From Natrarchaeobius oligotrophus (GTDB lineage Archaea > Halobacteriota > Halobacteria > Halobacteriales > Natrialbaceae), in assembly GCF_003841465.1 (NCBI RefSeq), contig NZ_REFZ01000004.1, positions 62,001 through 126,000 on the forward strand: 64,000 nt of DNA, given 5' to 3'. Position numbers and translations under genes: made by a program. Numbering within the stretch: position 1 is the stretch's first letter; every line of letters begins with the position of its first letter. Positions 16,992-25,772 of the stretch are shown here, in pieces. Below the pieces are notes generated by a model. It made no database searches. It worked only from the letters and a program-made list of their open reading frames with translations, and had not been told where the DNA came from.

Positions 16992-18186
16992 CGTACACCT
17001 CGTCGGCGATCTCGTTCCAGGTAAACCGGGTCCCGTACTCCAGGATCGTCTCTCGGTTCCAGGACCTGGAGAGCCCGCGTTGAAGCACCTCGGTGAGCGC
17101 GTCCGTGTCGTTGGGAGGACAGAGTAATCCGTACTCGTCGGTCGTGATTATTTCGTCGACCCCCCCGACGTTGGTTCCGACGTAGGGCTTTCCACAGCCC
17201 AGCGCCTCGAACATCACCGTCGGGTTCCCTTCCGATTCGCTCGCGAGTGCGAATATGTCACACGCGTTGAGCCAGTTTGCGAGCTCTTCGTTGGGGATGA
17301 ATCCGAGAACGCGCACGTCGAGCGTCTCGTTGCTGTATCTTTGTGCCAACCGCTCGAGGTTTCGGCGTTCTTTTCCTCGCCCGCCGATGGCACAGACGAC
17401 GGGTTCGTCGTGTTCGACGGCCGCCACCGCTTCGATCAACAGGTCGAACCGTTTTCTCGGGATCAACCCTCCAAGCGAAAACACGACCGTTTCGTCTCGG
17501 GAGATACCGAGTCGCTCTCGAGCGGTCGCCGTCTCTTTCAGCGGTAACCGCTCACGATCGTACCCGTTTGGAATCGCGTGGACGGTATCGTTGTACTCCG
17601 AGAGCCGTTCGCAGTCCTTTTCGTTCACTCGAATAATCGCATCGGCGTTTTTCCACGTCCAGTACAGATCGTCGTTTCCGGACTGGAGTTCGTCAGCCAG
17701 TCGGTCTTCGTTCTCGTGAACGGTGATTACGCTGGGTATCCCGAACTCCTCCCCTAACCGCGTTGCGACGTATCCTGCGGTCCAGCTAAAGTGTGCGTGA
17801 ACGAGATCGAACGACTCGATCCGCCCGCGGAGTTCGGTTTTCACCGCCCAGTAGTGGTGTTTTCCGAGGCTTCTGTACCAGCGATCGATCGGCGCGTACG
17901 TCAGCGCCAACGGGACGACTTCCACGTTCTCGGGAGACGAGTCCGCGATTTTGAAATCGCGGCCGTACTTTTTCAGCGTGTCGAACTCGAGTATCCCCGA
18001 GAGATCGGTGAACCGATTGTAGCGAACGAGTACGACCACTTCCTCGAATCGATCCGCGATCGCGTCGATCTGACCTTTCGTGAAATTGCTGTAGTTGTGT
18101 GCGATAACGAGGAGCTTGCGTCCACCGTGACGATCACCGGCCGTCGTCGAGCTGTGGCTCGAGGCGGCTACCGTCGCGTCATCCAT
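16966..18186 (-). CDS. Glycosyltransferase family 4 (GT-B fold)
   Basis: A 406-residue GT-B protein. The N-terminal domain contains HAHFSWTAGYVAT and the donor-binding C-terminal domain contains VFSLGGLIPRKRFDLLIEA. The family motif SESEGNPTVMFEALGCGKPY includes the conserved E-x7-E arrangement of GT4 enzymes. It transfers a sugar from a nucleotide donor to a lipid-linked or peptide acceptor on the cytoplasmic face. The start overlaps the DUF354 stop by 8 bp and its end overlaps the ParB-like start by 26 bp, showing a tightly coupled operon. Confidence 0.92.
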   Translation of the reverse strand: MDDATVAASSHSSTTAGDRHGGRKLLVIAHNYSNFTKGQIDAIADRFEEVVVLVRYNRFTDLSGILEFDTLKKYGRDFKIADSSPENVEVVPLALTYAPIDRWYRSLGKHHYWAVKTELRGRIESFDLVHAHFSWTAGYVATRLGEEFGIPSVITVHENEDRLADELQSGNDDLYWTWKNADAIIRVNEKDCERLSEYNDTVHAIPNGYDRERLPLKETATARERLGISRDETVVFSLGGLIPRKRFDLLIEAVAAVEHDEPVVCAIGGRGKERRNLERLAQRYSNETLDVRVLGFIPNEELANWLNACDIFALASESEGNPTVMFEALGCGKPYVGTNVGGVDEIITTDEYGLLCPPNDTDALTEVLQRGLSRSWNRETILEYGTRFTWNEIADEVYDVYQDVVE

Positions 18187-19201
18187 GACGCAACACCTCC
18201 TGAATAACGTACTCCGACGTGTCGATCTTATCGGAGAGGAGCCGTTCTCGACGACGACTCCACGTCGTTTCGGACGTCGAATTCAGAATCTCGGTCGCTT
18301 TTTCGACGCTTCGCTCCTGTCGGTCCGGACCGGTGTATTCGAATATCAAACCGTATCGTTCGCTGAGTTCGGTGACGTATCCGAGTTCGATAGACGACGC
18401 GTATATCGCCGGTGTGCCGAGAACGGCGCTTTCGGTGGCCATCGTCGGACTCTCGCCGATGAACAGATCGGAGTAGTACAAGAGATCGTGTATCCGGTGC
18501 GGTGGGATGTCGATCCGCCGTCGCTCGAGCGAGGCCGGGAGCGGGCTCTCCGACGAGATCACCACCTGTGCGCCTTCCCGTTCTAGTCGCGAGACGACCG
18601 ATTCCGTCCGATCGAAGCCGCTTTTTCCGACGTCGTGGGCGGCGTCCCACGAAACGAGTCGCAAGACGACGAGGGGGTCGTCTTCCGAAACGCCGACGGC
18701 CGCCAGTACGTCCGGATTCGGCTCGAATCGATCGGGATGCAGGTACGCGAGTTCGTGATATCCGGGATACCGGACCTGTTTGGATCCGATCTCGTTTCGA
18801 TAACAGGTTGGCGTGTAGATGACGTCACAGAACGGGAACGCCAGTCTGTTCTGTACCGTTGCGTGCTCCGTATCGGTGAAGATTAGTCCCGTACTGCCGA
18901 CGAGTCTGGCGGCGTGGGCGACACCGGGTTCAGCAATCGCGGCCATCACGTCCGGTTCGATTCGACGCGCCTTTCGGATCAGGCGACTCTCGTAGCGCAG
19001 TTGCGTCAGTGCTAACTCTGTAACGGAGTTCGTCGGCCCGGCCAGAACTTCGTACGGGATTTCGTACTCGTCGAGCAGATCGACCGCGACGTCTTTTTCC
19101 CGCACGAAGACGGTAACCCGGTGATCGTTCGAGAGACGCTTCACCGGATGTTTGAAGAAGTGGACGTGGGCCGGATGCTGGATCGTGAAGACGATTTTCA
19201 T
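18179..19201 (-). CDS. DUF354 family glycosyltransferase-like protein
   Basis: A 340-residue protein beginning MKIVFTIQHPAHVHFFKH, the signature N-terminus of DUF354, a GT-B-like family related to UDP-GlcNAc 2-epimerases and MurG-like enzymes. The later GESPTMATESAVLGTPAIY is the typical nucleotide-sugar-binding C-terminal motif. The ATG at 19201 overlaps the upstream GT2 stop as ATGA and is preferred over an upstream in-frame start that would add 51 arginine-rich residues. The donor and acceptor are unknown. Confidence 0.9.
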   Translation of the reverse strand: MKIVFTIQHPAHVHFFKHPVKRLSNDHRVTVFVREKDVAVDLLDEYEIPYEVLAGPTNSVTELALTQLRYESRLIRKARRIEPDVMAAIAEPGVAHAARLVGSTGLIFTDTEHATVQNRLAFPFCDVIYTPTCYRNEIGSKQVRYPGYHELAYLHPDRFEPNPDVLAAVGVSEDDPLVVLRLVSWDAAHDVGKSGFDRTESVVSRLEREGAQVVISSESPLPASLERRRIDIPPHRIHDLLYYSDLFIGESPTMATESAVLGTPAIYASSIELGYVTELSERYGLIFEYTGPDRQERSVEKATEILNSTSETTWSRRRERLLSDKIDTSEYVIQEVLRHG

Positions 19202-20268
19202 TCGAAAACCGTCACCTCGTACGACTCGTTTTCTTTCACGTCGAAGGTCATCGCCAACAGCGTGGACACGATTCCGACCGAAACGAGGAGCAAACAGGAC
19301 ACGAATCGAACGAACCACGGGTCGTCCAGCGCAAACGCGGCGTAGAACGACCACGCCGAGCCTAGCGTGCCGACCCCGATCGTTCCCGCGCCGAACAGAT
19401 AGAACAGAGCGAGCGGGTGGAAATCCATGACGAGGTATCTCGTCTTCAATCGCCAGAGGAAGTTCCTGAGTAACATCACGGAAACGTTTCGGACGTATTT
19501 CGTGTAGGTGATGCTCGACTCCTCGTCACCGTACACGGCCGGCATCGCGACGTCTGCGACCCGCATTCCGTTCGCGTTCAACTTCACGAGAATATCGTTG
19601 CAGTAACCGTAGTACTCGTAGAGCCCTTCCACGTCGATCGCCTCGAGGGATTCCCGAGAGATGGCCGTATACCCGTTCTGGGGATCCATCATCTTCCAGT
19701 AGCCGCTGGCGATTTTGGTCAGTACCGTCAGGATCGCGTTTCCGAAAAACCGGAACTTCGGCATCGATTTCCGATACTCGCGGTACAAAAGGCGATTGCC
19801 TTTCGCGTAATCCGCGTCGCCGCCGACGACCGGATCCAGTAGGCGTGGCATCTGCGAAAGGTCCATCTGTCCGTCGCCGTCGACGGTGACCGCGACGTCG
19901 AGCCCGTCCTCGAGCGCAGCGAGGTATCCCGTCTTGATCGCACCGCCCGCGCCGAGGTTCTCGCGGTGTTGGATCGGCGTAACCCGTCCGATCGGATCGT
20001 GTACGGTCGCTCGCCGTGCGAGCGGGCACGAGCCACCGTCCGTTACGAGCCGTCGTTCGACCGCGTCGTCGCGCTGGGGCGAGTCGTCGCCGCTTCGTTC
20101 GTCCGCTCGAGCCGCCTCGAGAATCTCGTCCCAGGTACCGTCGGTCGAACAGTCGTCGACGACGAAGATCGAATCGACGTACGCCGGCATTCCGCGGATG
20201 ACGTCCCCGATGAAGCCTGCTTCGTCGTACGCCGGCACGACGACGCCGATCGAGTGATCCCTGTACAT
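19198..20268 (-). CDS. Glycosyltransferase family 2 (polyprenyl-phosphate sugar transferase-like)
   Basis: A 356-residue GT-A enzyme. VVVPAYDEAGFIGDVI, FVVDDCSTDGTW, TVDGDGQMD (the DxD metal/nucleotide site) and the DPQNGYTAISRE acceptor region match dolichol-phosphate mannosyl/glucosyltransferase-like proteins. Two C-terminal membrane segments (about residues 280-345) suggest membrane attachment. An Arg/Asp-rich insert near residues 55-85 separates the first two motifs and is longer than usual. Its start overlaps the sugar dehydrogenase stop by one base (TGATG) and its stop overlaps DUF354 by four. Confidence 0.92.
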   Translation of the reverse strand: MYRDHSIGVVVPAYDEAGFIGDVIRGMPAYVDSIFVVDDCSTDGTWDEILEAARADERSGDDSPQRDDAVERRLVTDGGSCPLARRATVHDPIGRVTPIQHRENLGAGGAIKTGYLAALEDGLDVAVTVDGDGQMDLSQMPRLLDPVVGGDADYAKGNRLLYREYRKSMPKFRFFGNAILTVLTKIASGYWKMMDPQNGYTAISRESLEAIDVEGLYEYYGYCNDILVKLNANGMRVADVAMPAVYGDEESSITYTKYVRNVSVMLLRNFLWRLKTRYLVMDFHPLALFYLFGAGTIGVGTLGSAWSFYAAFALDDPWFVRFVSCLLLVSVGIVSTLLAMTFDVKENESYEVTVFE

Positions 20269-21611
20269 CAGAGCCTCCGGTAGACGAACCCGTTTTCGTT
20301 CGCCTCCGCTTCGAACGCGCCGTCAACGTCGACCAGCACGGGATCGTCGTTCATTTCGTACGCGAGATCCCCGAGACTCAGCCCGTAGAACTCGTCGTGT
20401 ACCGTCCCGATTACGATCGCGTCGATTCCGCTCGCCGAGAGATCCGTCTGGACGTCGATTCCGAACTCCGCGCGAACGAGTTCGGGATCCGCGTGCGGAT
20501 CGAAGCCGACGACCGACACGTCGTACTCCCGCAACGCTTCGATCACGTTCCCGATTTTGGACGTTCTAATGTCGGCGACGTTCGGCTTGTACGTCAACCC
20601 CAACACGAGCACACGGCTGTCTCGCAACACGTTCCCGGTCTCGTTGAGCGCTCGAACAGTCATGTCTGCGACGTGGTCGGGCACGTACTCGTTGACCTCG
20701 CGTGCTTTTCGGATCAGTTCGGGAGAGAAGTCGTTTCGTTCGCTCTCGTAAATCAGGTAAAACGGATCCACGGGGATGCAGTGTCCGCCGACCAGACCCG
20801 GACGGTACTCGTGGAAGTTCCACTTCGTTCCCGCGGCCTCGAGGACCTCCCGCGTGTCTAGCCCGAGGTGCGTACACGCAACGGCGAGTTCGTTGACCAA
20901 CGCGATGTTGAGGTCGCGCTGAGTATTCTCGACGCACTTTGCGGCCTCGGCCGTTTCGATCGTCGGCGCCCGATGGACGCCCGCGTCCACGACGCTCTCG
21001 TACAGCGCCGCGACGTCCTCGAGCGTCTCGTCGGTCATTGCGCTGACGATCTTGACGACGTTTTCCAGTCCGTGCTCGTCGTCGCCGGGAACCATTCGTT
21101 CGGGGGAGTAGCCGACGCCGATTTCTTCGCCGGCGGTGAGGCCGCTCGCATCTTCGATCGCCGGCACGAACACTTCCCGAGTCGCACCGGGATAGACGGT
21201 CGATTCGAGAACGGCCGTCGCGCCGGCTTCGATGTGCTCGCCCACCGTTCGTCCCGCACTATCGACGAGTTCGAGGTTCGGTTTCTCGAGGTCGTCGACC
21301 GGCGTCGGCACGGCGACGATCACGTACTCGGCGTTCGAGATCACCGACGGATCCGACGAAAACTCGATCGAACACCGTTCGATCGCCTCATCTCCGACGT
21401 CACCGGTCGGATCGACGCCGTTTTCGAGGGCGTCTATCTTTCCGGGATCGACGTCGTACCCGTCGACGTCGTGTCCGATTCGGCTGAATTCGTACGCTAG
21501 CGGCAAACCGACGTAGCCGAGACCGACGACGCAGATACTGGCGTCATCGACGGGGCGCTCCGATTCGGACTCGAGTCCAGATTCGCGATGTAGTTGTTCG
21601 TGTTCTTTCAT
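20268..21611 (-). CDS. Nucleotide sugar dehydrogenase (UDP-glucose / UDP-ManNAc dehydrogenase family)
   Basis: About 447 residues. The Rossmann motif CVVGLGYVGLPLA lies near residue 30. The middle contains VESTVYPGAT and the central dimerisation region SPERMVPGDDEH. The catalytic Cys is in GLVGGHCIPVDPFYL, and the C-terminal UDP-binding domain has VLGLTYKPNVADIR. It oxidises UDP-sugars to uronic acids for the glycan. GGHCIPVDP favours the WecC-like UDP-ManNAc/UDP-GlcNAc branch, but the substrate is not certain. Possible starts are ATG 21611 and 21623. It is the first gene of a five-gene, fully overlapping operon. Confidence 0.92.
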   Translation of the reverse strand: MKEHEQLHRESGLESESERPVDDASICVVGLGYVGLPLAYEFSRIGHDVDGYDVDPGKIDALENGVDPTGDVGDEAIERCSIEFSSDPSVISNAEYVIVAVPTPVDDLEKPNLELVDSAGRTVGEHIEAGATAVLESTVYPGATREVFVPAIEDASGLTAGEEIGVGYSPERMVPGDDEHGLENVVKIVSAMTDETLEDVAALYESVVDAGVHRAPTIETAEAAKCVENTQRDLNIALVNELAVACTHLGLDTREVLEAAGTKWNFHEYRPGLVGGHCIPVDPFYLIYESERNDFSPELIRKAREVNEYVPDHVADMTVRALNETGNVLRDSRVLVLGLTYKPNVADIRTSKIGNVIEALREYDVSVVGFDPHADPELVRAEFGIDVQTDLSASGIDAIVIGTVHDEFYGLSLGDLAYEMNDDPVLVDVDGAFEAEANENGFVYRRL

Positions 21612-21907
21612 ACTGATTCTCATTGGGGGTTGATTGATCGGGTGACGACCTCCGAGGGGCGAACGCCGTCGCTCAAACACCTGCGGAAGATCCTGCTTAT
21701 TTTACACCCGAACAGGTAGAACATTATTCGAACACTCCATTCATATATCTATCGAACCATCATTATTACTGTAGAAACAATATTGTTTTATCGAGTATCC
21801 GGGGGAGTTCTGTCGTGGCGTGTACGATACCTGTCTCGACCGTTCCCGCAGATATCGCGGGCTACCGAATCGATCGAGAATCTCGGCTCCCTGGGTGCGA
21901 GGAAACG

Positions 21908-22083
21908 GAGAGACGTCTCTCTCGGATCGTATCTCCGCGGAAGAAGCCGGCCGGAACGTCCAAGGTGTTCACCCCCTACAGTGATTACACGCGGTTCGGT
22001 GGGGCCGGCTTGTCGCTTCGGCGAGGGTACTCTGCTCGAGAGGGACAGTTGGCGTGGCAACGACAGCGGTCCCTTCCTCGCCG
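21908..22083. other. Cluster of stem-loops, candidate structured RNA
   Basis: Successive inverted repeats: the perfect palindrome GAGAGACGTCTCTC (21908-21921); AAGCCGGCC (21944-21952) with GGCCGGCTT (22003-22011); and CGGCGAGG (22019-22026) with CCTCGCCG (22076-22083), which encloses AGGGAC (22041-22046) with GTCCCT (22069-22074). Together they could fold into a multi-branched RNA. A TATA-like, nearly palindromic AT element just to the right (22101-22118) could drive transcription leftward through them. I could not match it to RNase P RNA, SRP RNA or a known riboswitch. Confidence 0.35.
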
Positions 22084-22588
22084 GTTCGCGTGTACGAGAG
22101 ACAAATATAAATATTTTGGCCGGACGTCCCTGGGTGAAGCGATTCGTCTCCTCGCAGTGATCGTTTTTCCGCTGAATTTTCGTCGGGCGGACGGCGTCAC
22201 GCAGCTCGAACGCGACCGTGACCGCCGGCAGTTGCTCGCTCGTTTCGTTCGCGCTGGTTCCGGAGCGTTCTCGGGTGTACGCCCGAGCCACCGCGAACCC
22301 CCACGCTTTCCACTCACGTCCGTCACTACCGTCGTCGGCCTCTCGAGGCGAATCGCGGAGACCGCCCCGCCCCCGATCAGCGCCGTATTCGCTCTCTCCC
22401 GACCTCGGCACGCTCTTCTGGCCCGTACGAGGTGTGCCTCTCGTGAACACCGTTCGACCGTCGGCCCGCGCCGGCGCGCGACAATCGAAGTCGGGAACTC
22501 GAGCGACGGTGCACTCTCGACGGGCGACTCTCGGCCGATGGTGCGCTCTCGACGGATCCGTGAAGGCGGGGACTCACAGCCGTGGAAA

Positions 22589-22610
22589 CGGGTCGGGCGC
22601 GATTGTGAAC
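22589..22610 (-). repeat. Degenerate partial copy of the tRNA-Lys 3' end (copy 1)
   Basis: CGGGTCGGGCGCGATTGTGAAC differs at a few positions from the acceptor/T-arm end of the tRNA-Lys at 22823. It is preceded by CGTGGAAA, much like the GTGAAAA before copy 2. It lies 113 bp left of copy 2. Best read as an eroded attachment-site-like remnant. Confidence 0.5.
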
Positions 22611-22701
22611 GACGCCCAGAAATGCTCGCTTCGCTGCGCCTTTCTGGTCTACTTCAAATCGCGGCGGCCGTTGCACTCCTCACGTCCGTTCGTCGTGAAA
22701 A

Positions 22702-22724
22702 CGGGCCGGGCGCGATTTGAACAC
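22702..22724 (-). repeat. Perfect 23-bp copy of the tRNA-Lys 3' end (copy 2, att-like)
   Basis: The 23 bases from 22702 to 22724 are identical to 22823-22845, the acceptor-stem and T-arm end of the intact tRNA-Lys. The identity stops abruptly beyond that. Such a duplicated tRNA 3' end is the usual footprint of tyrosine-recombinase integration. Between copies 2 and 3 lies another tRNA-like T-arm motif, GTTCAAATCCCGCCGG (about 22767-22782), in opposite orientation. No integrase gene is present in the window. Confidence 0.6.
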
Positions 22725-22822
22725 ACGGTCGGACGTGCTCACTCCGTTGCGCGCGACCTCCCTGCGTTCAAATCCCGCCGGTTCCGATGCTCGCCGCTCG
22801 CGGATTTGCTCGCGGCGAGAAG

Positions 22823-22896
<74 letters not shown>

Positions 22897-22987
22897 CGTG
22901 TCCGTCACTATCGGCGAGTAGTGGTTAAACGTTTTCTTTCTGTCGCCGTGAATGCGGCCGGTCAGCAACGTACGCGGTGTGACTGGG

Positions 22988-23689
22988 TTACTCCGACTCG
23001 AAATACTGCTCGAGCGCTTCGGTGACGATCTCGCCGGGGTCGACGCCGTCGATGGACGCCCGCCGTCGCAGATCCCGATAGGTTTCGGCCGAGAGCGTGA
23101 CCTCGACTCGACCGAGTCGGACGTCGTACTCCGCGAGCGCCTGACGGATAGGAACGCCGTCGTTGACGGCGCTTGCGACGCTTCGAACCTCGCGAACGGT
23201 GAGATCGCCGTCGATCGCCGCCCACGCGAGCAGGAGCCGCGCCTCGCCAGCGACGCGCGCAATGTGCTTTGCCGCGGTCGGCGCGATGATCCCAAGCGCG
23301 ACCTGTTTGCGAACCGAACGGGGGAGATCGTGAACGCGGGCCCACTTTCTGATGAACGAAACCGTGACGTCGCTGCCGGCGCGCTCGGCCGCCGCTTTGT
23401 ACGATCCCTCGCCGCGAACCAGCGCGGCGCAGGCGGCCGCCCCGCGGAGCATGTAGAGGTGGTCGTCCTCGATCGCCCCGCGTGCGAACTGTCGAACCGT
23501 TTCGGCGGCGTTCTCGAGGCTGTCCGGATCGTCGGGGTCGAACTGGACGGCCTCGCGGGCTCGGGTCCCGGTGACCGATTCGTCGCCGCGGATGACTGGC
23601 GCACCGACGGGTGATTCTCGATCCGTCGGGATCGATCGATTGCCCTCGCCGCGACCACGCGAGCGATCGCCGGGCCGATTGTCGGTCAT
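22988..23689 (-). CDS. Conserved haloarchaeal protein with C-terminal ribbon-helix-helix-like segment
   Basis: A 233-residue protein starting MTDNRPGDRSRG. A charged N-terminal tail leads to a helical central domain (TAREAVQF, MLRGAAACAALVRGEGSYKAAAERAG, then VRKQVALGIIAPTAAKHIARVAG) that looks helix-turn-helix-like. The last 45 residues, VEVTLSAETYRDLRRRA and PGEIVTEALEQYF, have the strand-helix-helix pattern of CopG/RHH DNA-binding domains. It resembles a haloarchaeal family annotated as DUF7119, from memory. A role as a DNA-binding regulator is inferred. The ATG at 23689 is preferred over one nine codons upstream. Confidence 0.75.
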   Translation of the reverse strand: MTDNRPGDRSRGRGEGNRSIPTDRESPVGAPVIRGDESVTGTRAREAVQFDPDDPDSLENAAETVRQFARGAIEDDHLYMLRGAAACAALVRGEGSYKAAAERAGSDVTVSFIRKWARVHDLPRSVRKQVALGIIAPTAAKHIARVAGEARLLLAWAAIDGDLTVREVRSVASAVNDGVPIRQALAEYDVRLGRVEVTLSAETYRDLRRRASIDGVDPGEIVTEALEQYFESE

Positions 23690-23740
23690 GCTATCCAGTA
23701 CGGACCTCGGTATCAAAAAAGGCGCTACCTCGGATTGGAC

Positions 23741-23878
23741 TCACTCCTCGCGCTTCTCCGCGAGGTGTTCCCAGATCTCCGTACAGCCGGCCCCTTCCTC
23801 GATATCGTCGAGGTGAGCGTCGTCCCGTTGTTCGTCCTGCTCCGTTGTCGTCGCTTTACACTCGGCCGAGTCGGTCAT
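23741..23878 (-). CDS. Small acidic conserved haloarchaeal protein (45 residues)
   Basis: Short gene from the ATG complementary to 23876-23878. It encodes an acidic peptide with two Cys residues and the segment GAGCTEIWEHLAEKREE at its C-terminus, a motif I recognise as recurring in small haloarchaeal proteins of unknown function. It ends 51 bp before the start of the RHH-like gene on the same strand and may be co-transcribed with it. Confidence 0.6.
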   Translation of the reverse strand: MTDSAECKATTTEQDEQRDDAHLDDIEEGAGCTEIWEHLAEKREE

Positions 23879-24512
23879 TACCCTCCGTTCGAACCCAGCC
23901 ACTATAAGTAGCGCTTCGGCTGCAAGCGATACCCGTGCTCTGCTCTAGAGGAATATATTACCGGCTTTCCCGACGGTCACTTTCGGCCGATTCCGCTGCC
24001 ATCGGCCGATTTCGTTCAGGAGCGGCGTCACGGGATCGACGCCGATTTCCCCGCGCGAAACCGATCGATCCGACCGTCGCCCGATCGTGCGTCAGCCGGT
24101 TTGTCGGCCACCCTGAGGCGGTTCCCCCGGCTCGGAACCTCGAGTCCGGAGCGAAACCGATGACGTGTCAGTTGAATCGTTCGGATCGTTGATTCGTCGT
24201 CTGTGTGCCCCCTGGGATCAGTTTCGGCGGTCTCTCCGCCGAGTGCATCGGTCGTCGCAAAAACGGCCGGTAGTTGAGGCGCGACGGTCGAGTCGTACGG
24301 TCGAACGTCGCCGTCCGCTCGGTGATACTGGTCTCGGAAACCCCGTCGATCAACAGTGCGAGCCCGCCGTTTCGGTCGCGAGCGATCCATCACCGAACAG
24401 TGACGATCGAACGGGGTGAGTACGCCGTTGCAGGCGGTCGCCAGATCGCTGATCTCGCCTGCCGTCGCAGGCTCTCGACTTTTTCACTGCGCCGGTGAAG
24501 TCGGCGTGACGT
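23879..24512. other. Intergenic region with terminator-like hairpin
   Basis: About 630 bp with no convincing gene; the open frames present are arginine-rich and lack any recognisable motif. A compact hairpin, GCCTGC (24457-24462) and GCAGGC (24467-24472) around a CGTC loop, is followed by a run of five T (24480-24484) just before the ferritin-like gene. It may be a terminator or a 5' regulatory element. Confidence 0.4.
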
Positions 24513-25007
24513 ATGAGCTTGGAAACGATTCACGACCTGTTCGAACACGGACTCGAGGACATTTACCACGCCGAACACGAACTGCTCGACGCGCTGGATG
24601 ACCTGGAGCAACACACCGAACGCGAGGAGATCGCGACCGCGTTCGCGGACCACCGCGAGGAGACGCGGGATCAGATCGACCGGCTCGAAGAGGTGTTCGA
24701 TATGTTCGGCGAGCCGCCGGAGAAAGAGGAGTGCGAGGGCATCGAGGGCCTGATTCGGGAGTACGAGGGGTTCACGTCGGAAGAGCCCGACCAGGAGGTG
24801 CTCGATTACCACAACATGGCCGCCGCGGAGAAGACGGAACACTACGAGATCGCCGCCTACGGCAATCTGATCCCCCTCGCCGACCAGCTCGGCATGAGCG
24901 ACGCGGCGGACCTCCTCGAGGAGAACCTCCGCGAGGAGCAGGACGCCCTCGAGCGGTTGAAGGAGCTGACCGAGGAGTTCGAGATCGAGGCGATTCCGGC
25001 GGAGTGA
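24513..25007 (+). CDS. DUF892 ferritin-like protein (YciE/YciF family)
   Basis: A 164-residue four-helix protein. It begins with the family pattern LFEHGLEDIYHAEHELLDAL. Conserved Glu/His residues suited to a di-iron site recur in EEIATAFADHREETRDQIDRLEEVF and in MAAAEKTEHYEIAAYGNL. The C-terminal helix EENLREEQDALERL completes the fold. The family is stress-associated in bacteria and archaea; the precise reaction is unknown. It has the usual family length. Confidence 0.9.
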   Translation: MSLETIHDLFEHGLEDIYHAEHELLDALDDLEQHTEREEIATAFADHREETRDQIDRLEEVFDMFGEPPEKEECEGIEGLIREYEGFTSEEPDQEVLDYHNMAAAEKTEHYEIAAYGNLIPLADQLGMSDAADLLEENLREEQDALERLKELTEEFEIEAIPAE

Positions 25008-25012
25008 TCGCC

Positions 25013-25240
25013 GTGTCCGACGACTCCCACGACGACGAACCGGACGACAATCAGACGCAGTACGGCGGGACGGAGGACGCCGAACCGACGACCACCGTCG
25101 ACGACTCCGAGGAGCAAACCGACGAAGAGTACTCGGTACCGACTGGCCGGTCGACTCGAACGCGTCCGACTGACGGTATCCCTTTTATCCCTGGACGACC
25201 TATCGGAACCCGTGACGACGCGCGCTTCGGCGGAGCGTGA
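25013..25240 (+). CDS. Possible small acidic protein (75 residues), uncertain
   Basis: GTG-initiated frame 5 bp after the ferritin-like gene. It encodes a very acidic, Thr/Asp/Glu-rich N-terminal half with typical haloarchaeal codon use, then a basic, less convincing C-terminus that overlaps the RimI start by 29 bp. The apparent RimI promoter (CCTTTTATCCC around 25178) lies inside it. It could be a short real protein or coincidence. Confidence 0.3.
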   Translation: MSDDSHDDEPDDNQTQYGGTEDAEPTTTVDDSEEQTDEEYSVPTGRSTRTRPTDGIPFIPGRPIGTRDDARFGGA

Positions 25241-25688
25241 CGGCGACGTATCGATCCGACCCGCAGAGCGCGTTGACCTGCTCGCCGTCGTTCGCATCGA
25301 AAACGCGTCCTTCTCTCAGCCCTGGCCCTACGAGGCGTTCGAGGGATTTCTCGGGGAACCGGGGTTTTTAGTCGCCCACAACGACGACGAGATCGCCGGC
25401 TACGTCGTCGCCGACGCCACCCAACAGTTCGGCCGCCGACTCGGCCACGTCAAGGACATCGCGGTCCACCCCGACAGGCGGGAAGCCGGCGTCGGCTCCG
25501 CGTTACTCTCGCGGACGCTCGCCGTCCTCGCCGCTCAGGGATCCGGGACGGTCAAACTCGAGGTTCGGCACTCGAACGACGGTGCAAAGCGTCTCTACCG
25601 GCAGTTCGGCTTCGAGCCGCTCCGTCGTGTGCCCGGCTACTACGACGACGGCGAAGACGCGATCGTGATGATCCGGAAACTCGAGTGA
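25212..25688 (+). CDS. rimI: Ribosomal protein S18-alanine N-acetyltransferase type GNAT enzyme
   Basis: A 158-residue GNAT acetyltransferase. The start of the fold, IRPAERVDLLAVVRIENASFSQPWPYEAF, is typical of RimI. The acetyl-CoA-binding motif VHPDRREAGVGSALLSR follows, and the C-terminus LEVRHSNDGAKRLYRQFGFE also matches. It acetylates protein N-termini; archaeal RimI/Ard1-like enzymes have broad substrates. The GTG at 25212 is the likely start, with a TATA-like TTTTAT about 30 bp upstream. Confidence 0.88.
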   Translation: MTTRASAERDGDVSIRPAERVDLLAVVRIENASFSQPWPYEAFEGFLGEPGFLVAHNDDEIAGYVVADATQQFGRRLGHVKDIAVHPDRREAGVGSALLSRTLAVLAAQGSGTVKLEVRHSNDGAKRLYRQFGFEPLRRVPGYYDDGEDAIVMIRKLE

Positions 25689-25772
25689 CCGCGCCAGCGG
25701 TTACCGCCATCCCTCGAGCGCGGCCGGCGCGGTTGCGTGGCCGTTTTACCGCCCCCAGCCGTAGGCGACGGC

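Larger units (their letters stand above)
21624..22822. other. Gene-poor region between the glycan island and tRNA-Lys
   Basis: About 1.2 kb with no convincing complete gene on either strand, although long arginine-rich open frames run through it by chance. It holds AT-rich promoter-like DNA (21700-21790), a cluster of strong stem-loops (about 21900-22090), a TATA-like ACAAATATAAATATTTTG around 22101-22118, and tRNA-Lys-derived partial repeats (22589 onward). On the minus strand around 22150-22330 one frame has haloarchaeal-like third-position usage and may be the remnant of a gene. The layout looks like decayed integrative-element DNA. Confidence 0.5.

Noticed and set aside
21890-22095. RNase P RNA or SRP RNA
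   Set aside because: The stem-loops do not show the conserved RNase P core or the SRP helix 8 motif, so only a generic structured-RNA candidate is reported.
21788-22720. Long open frames on both strands in the region left of tRNA-Lys
   Set aside because: No conserved motif and no suitable start; one part of the minus-strand frame has coding-like third positions and may be a remnant, but it is not a supportable gene.
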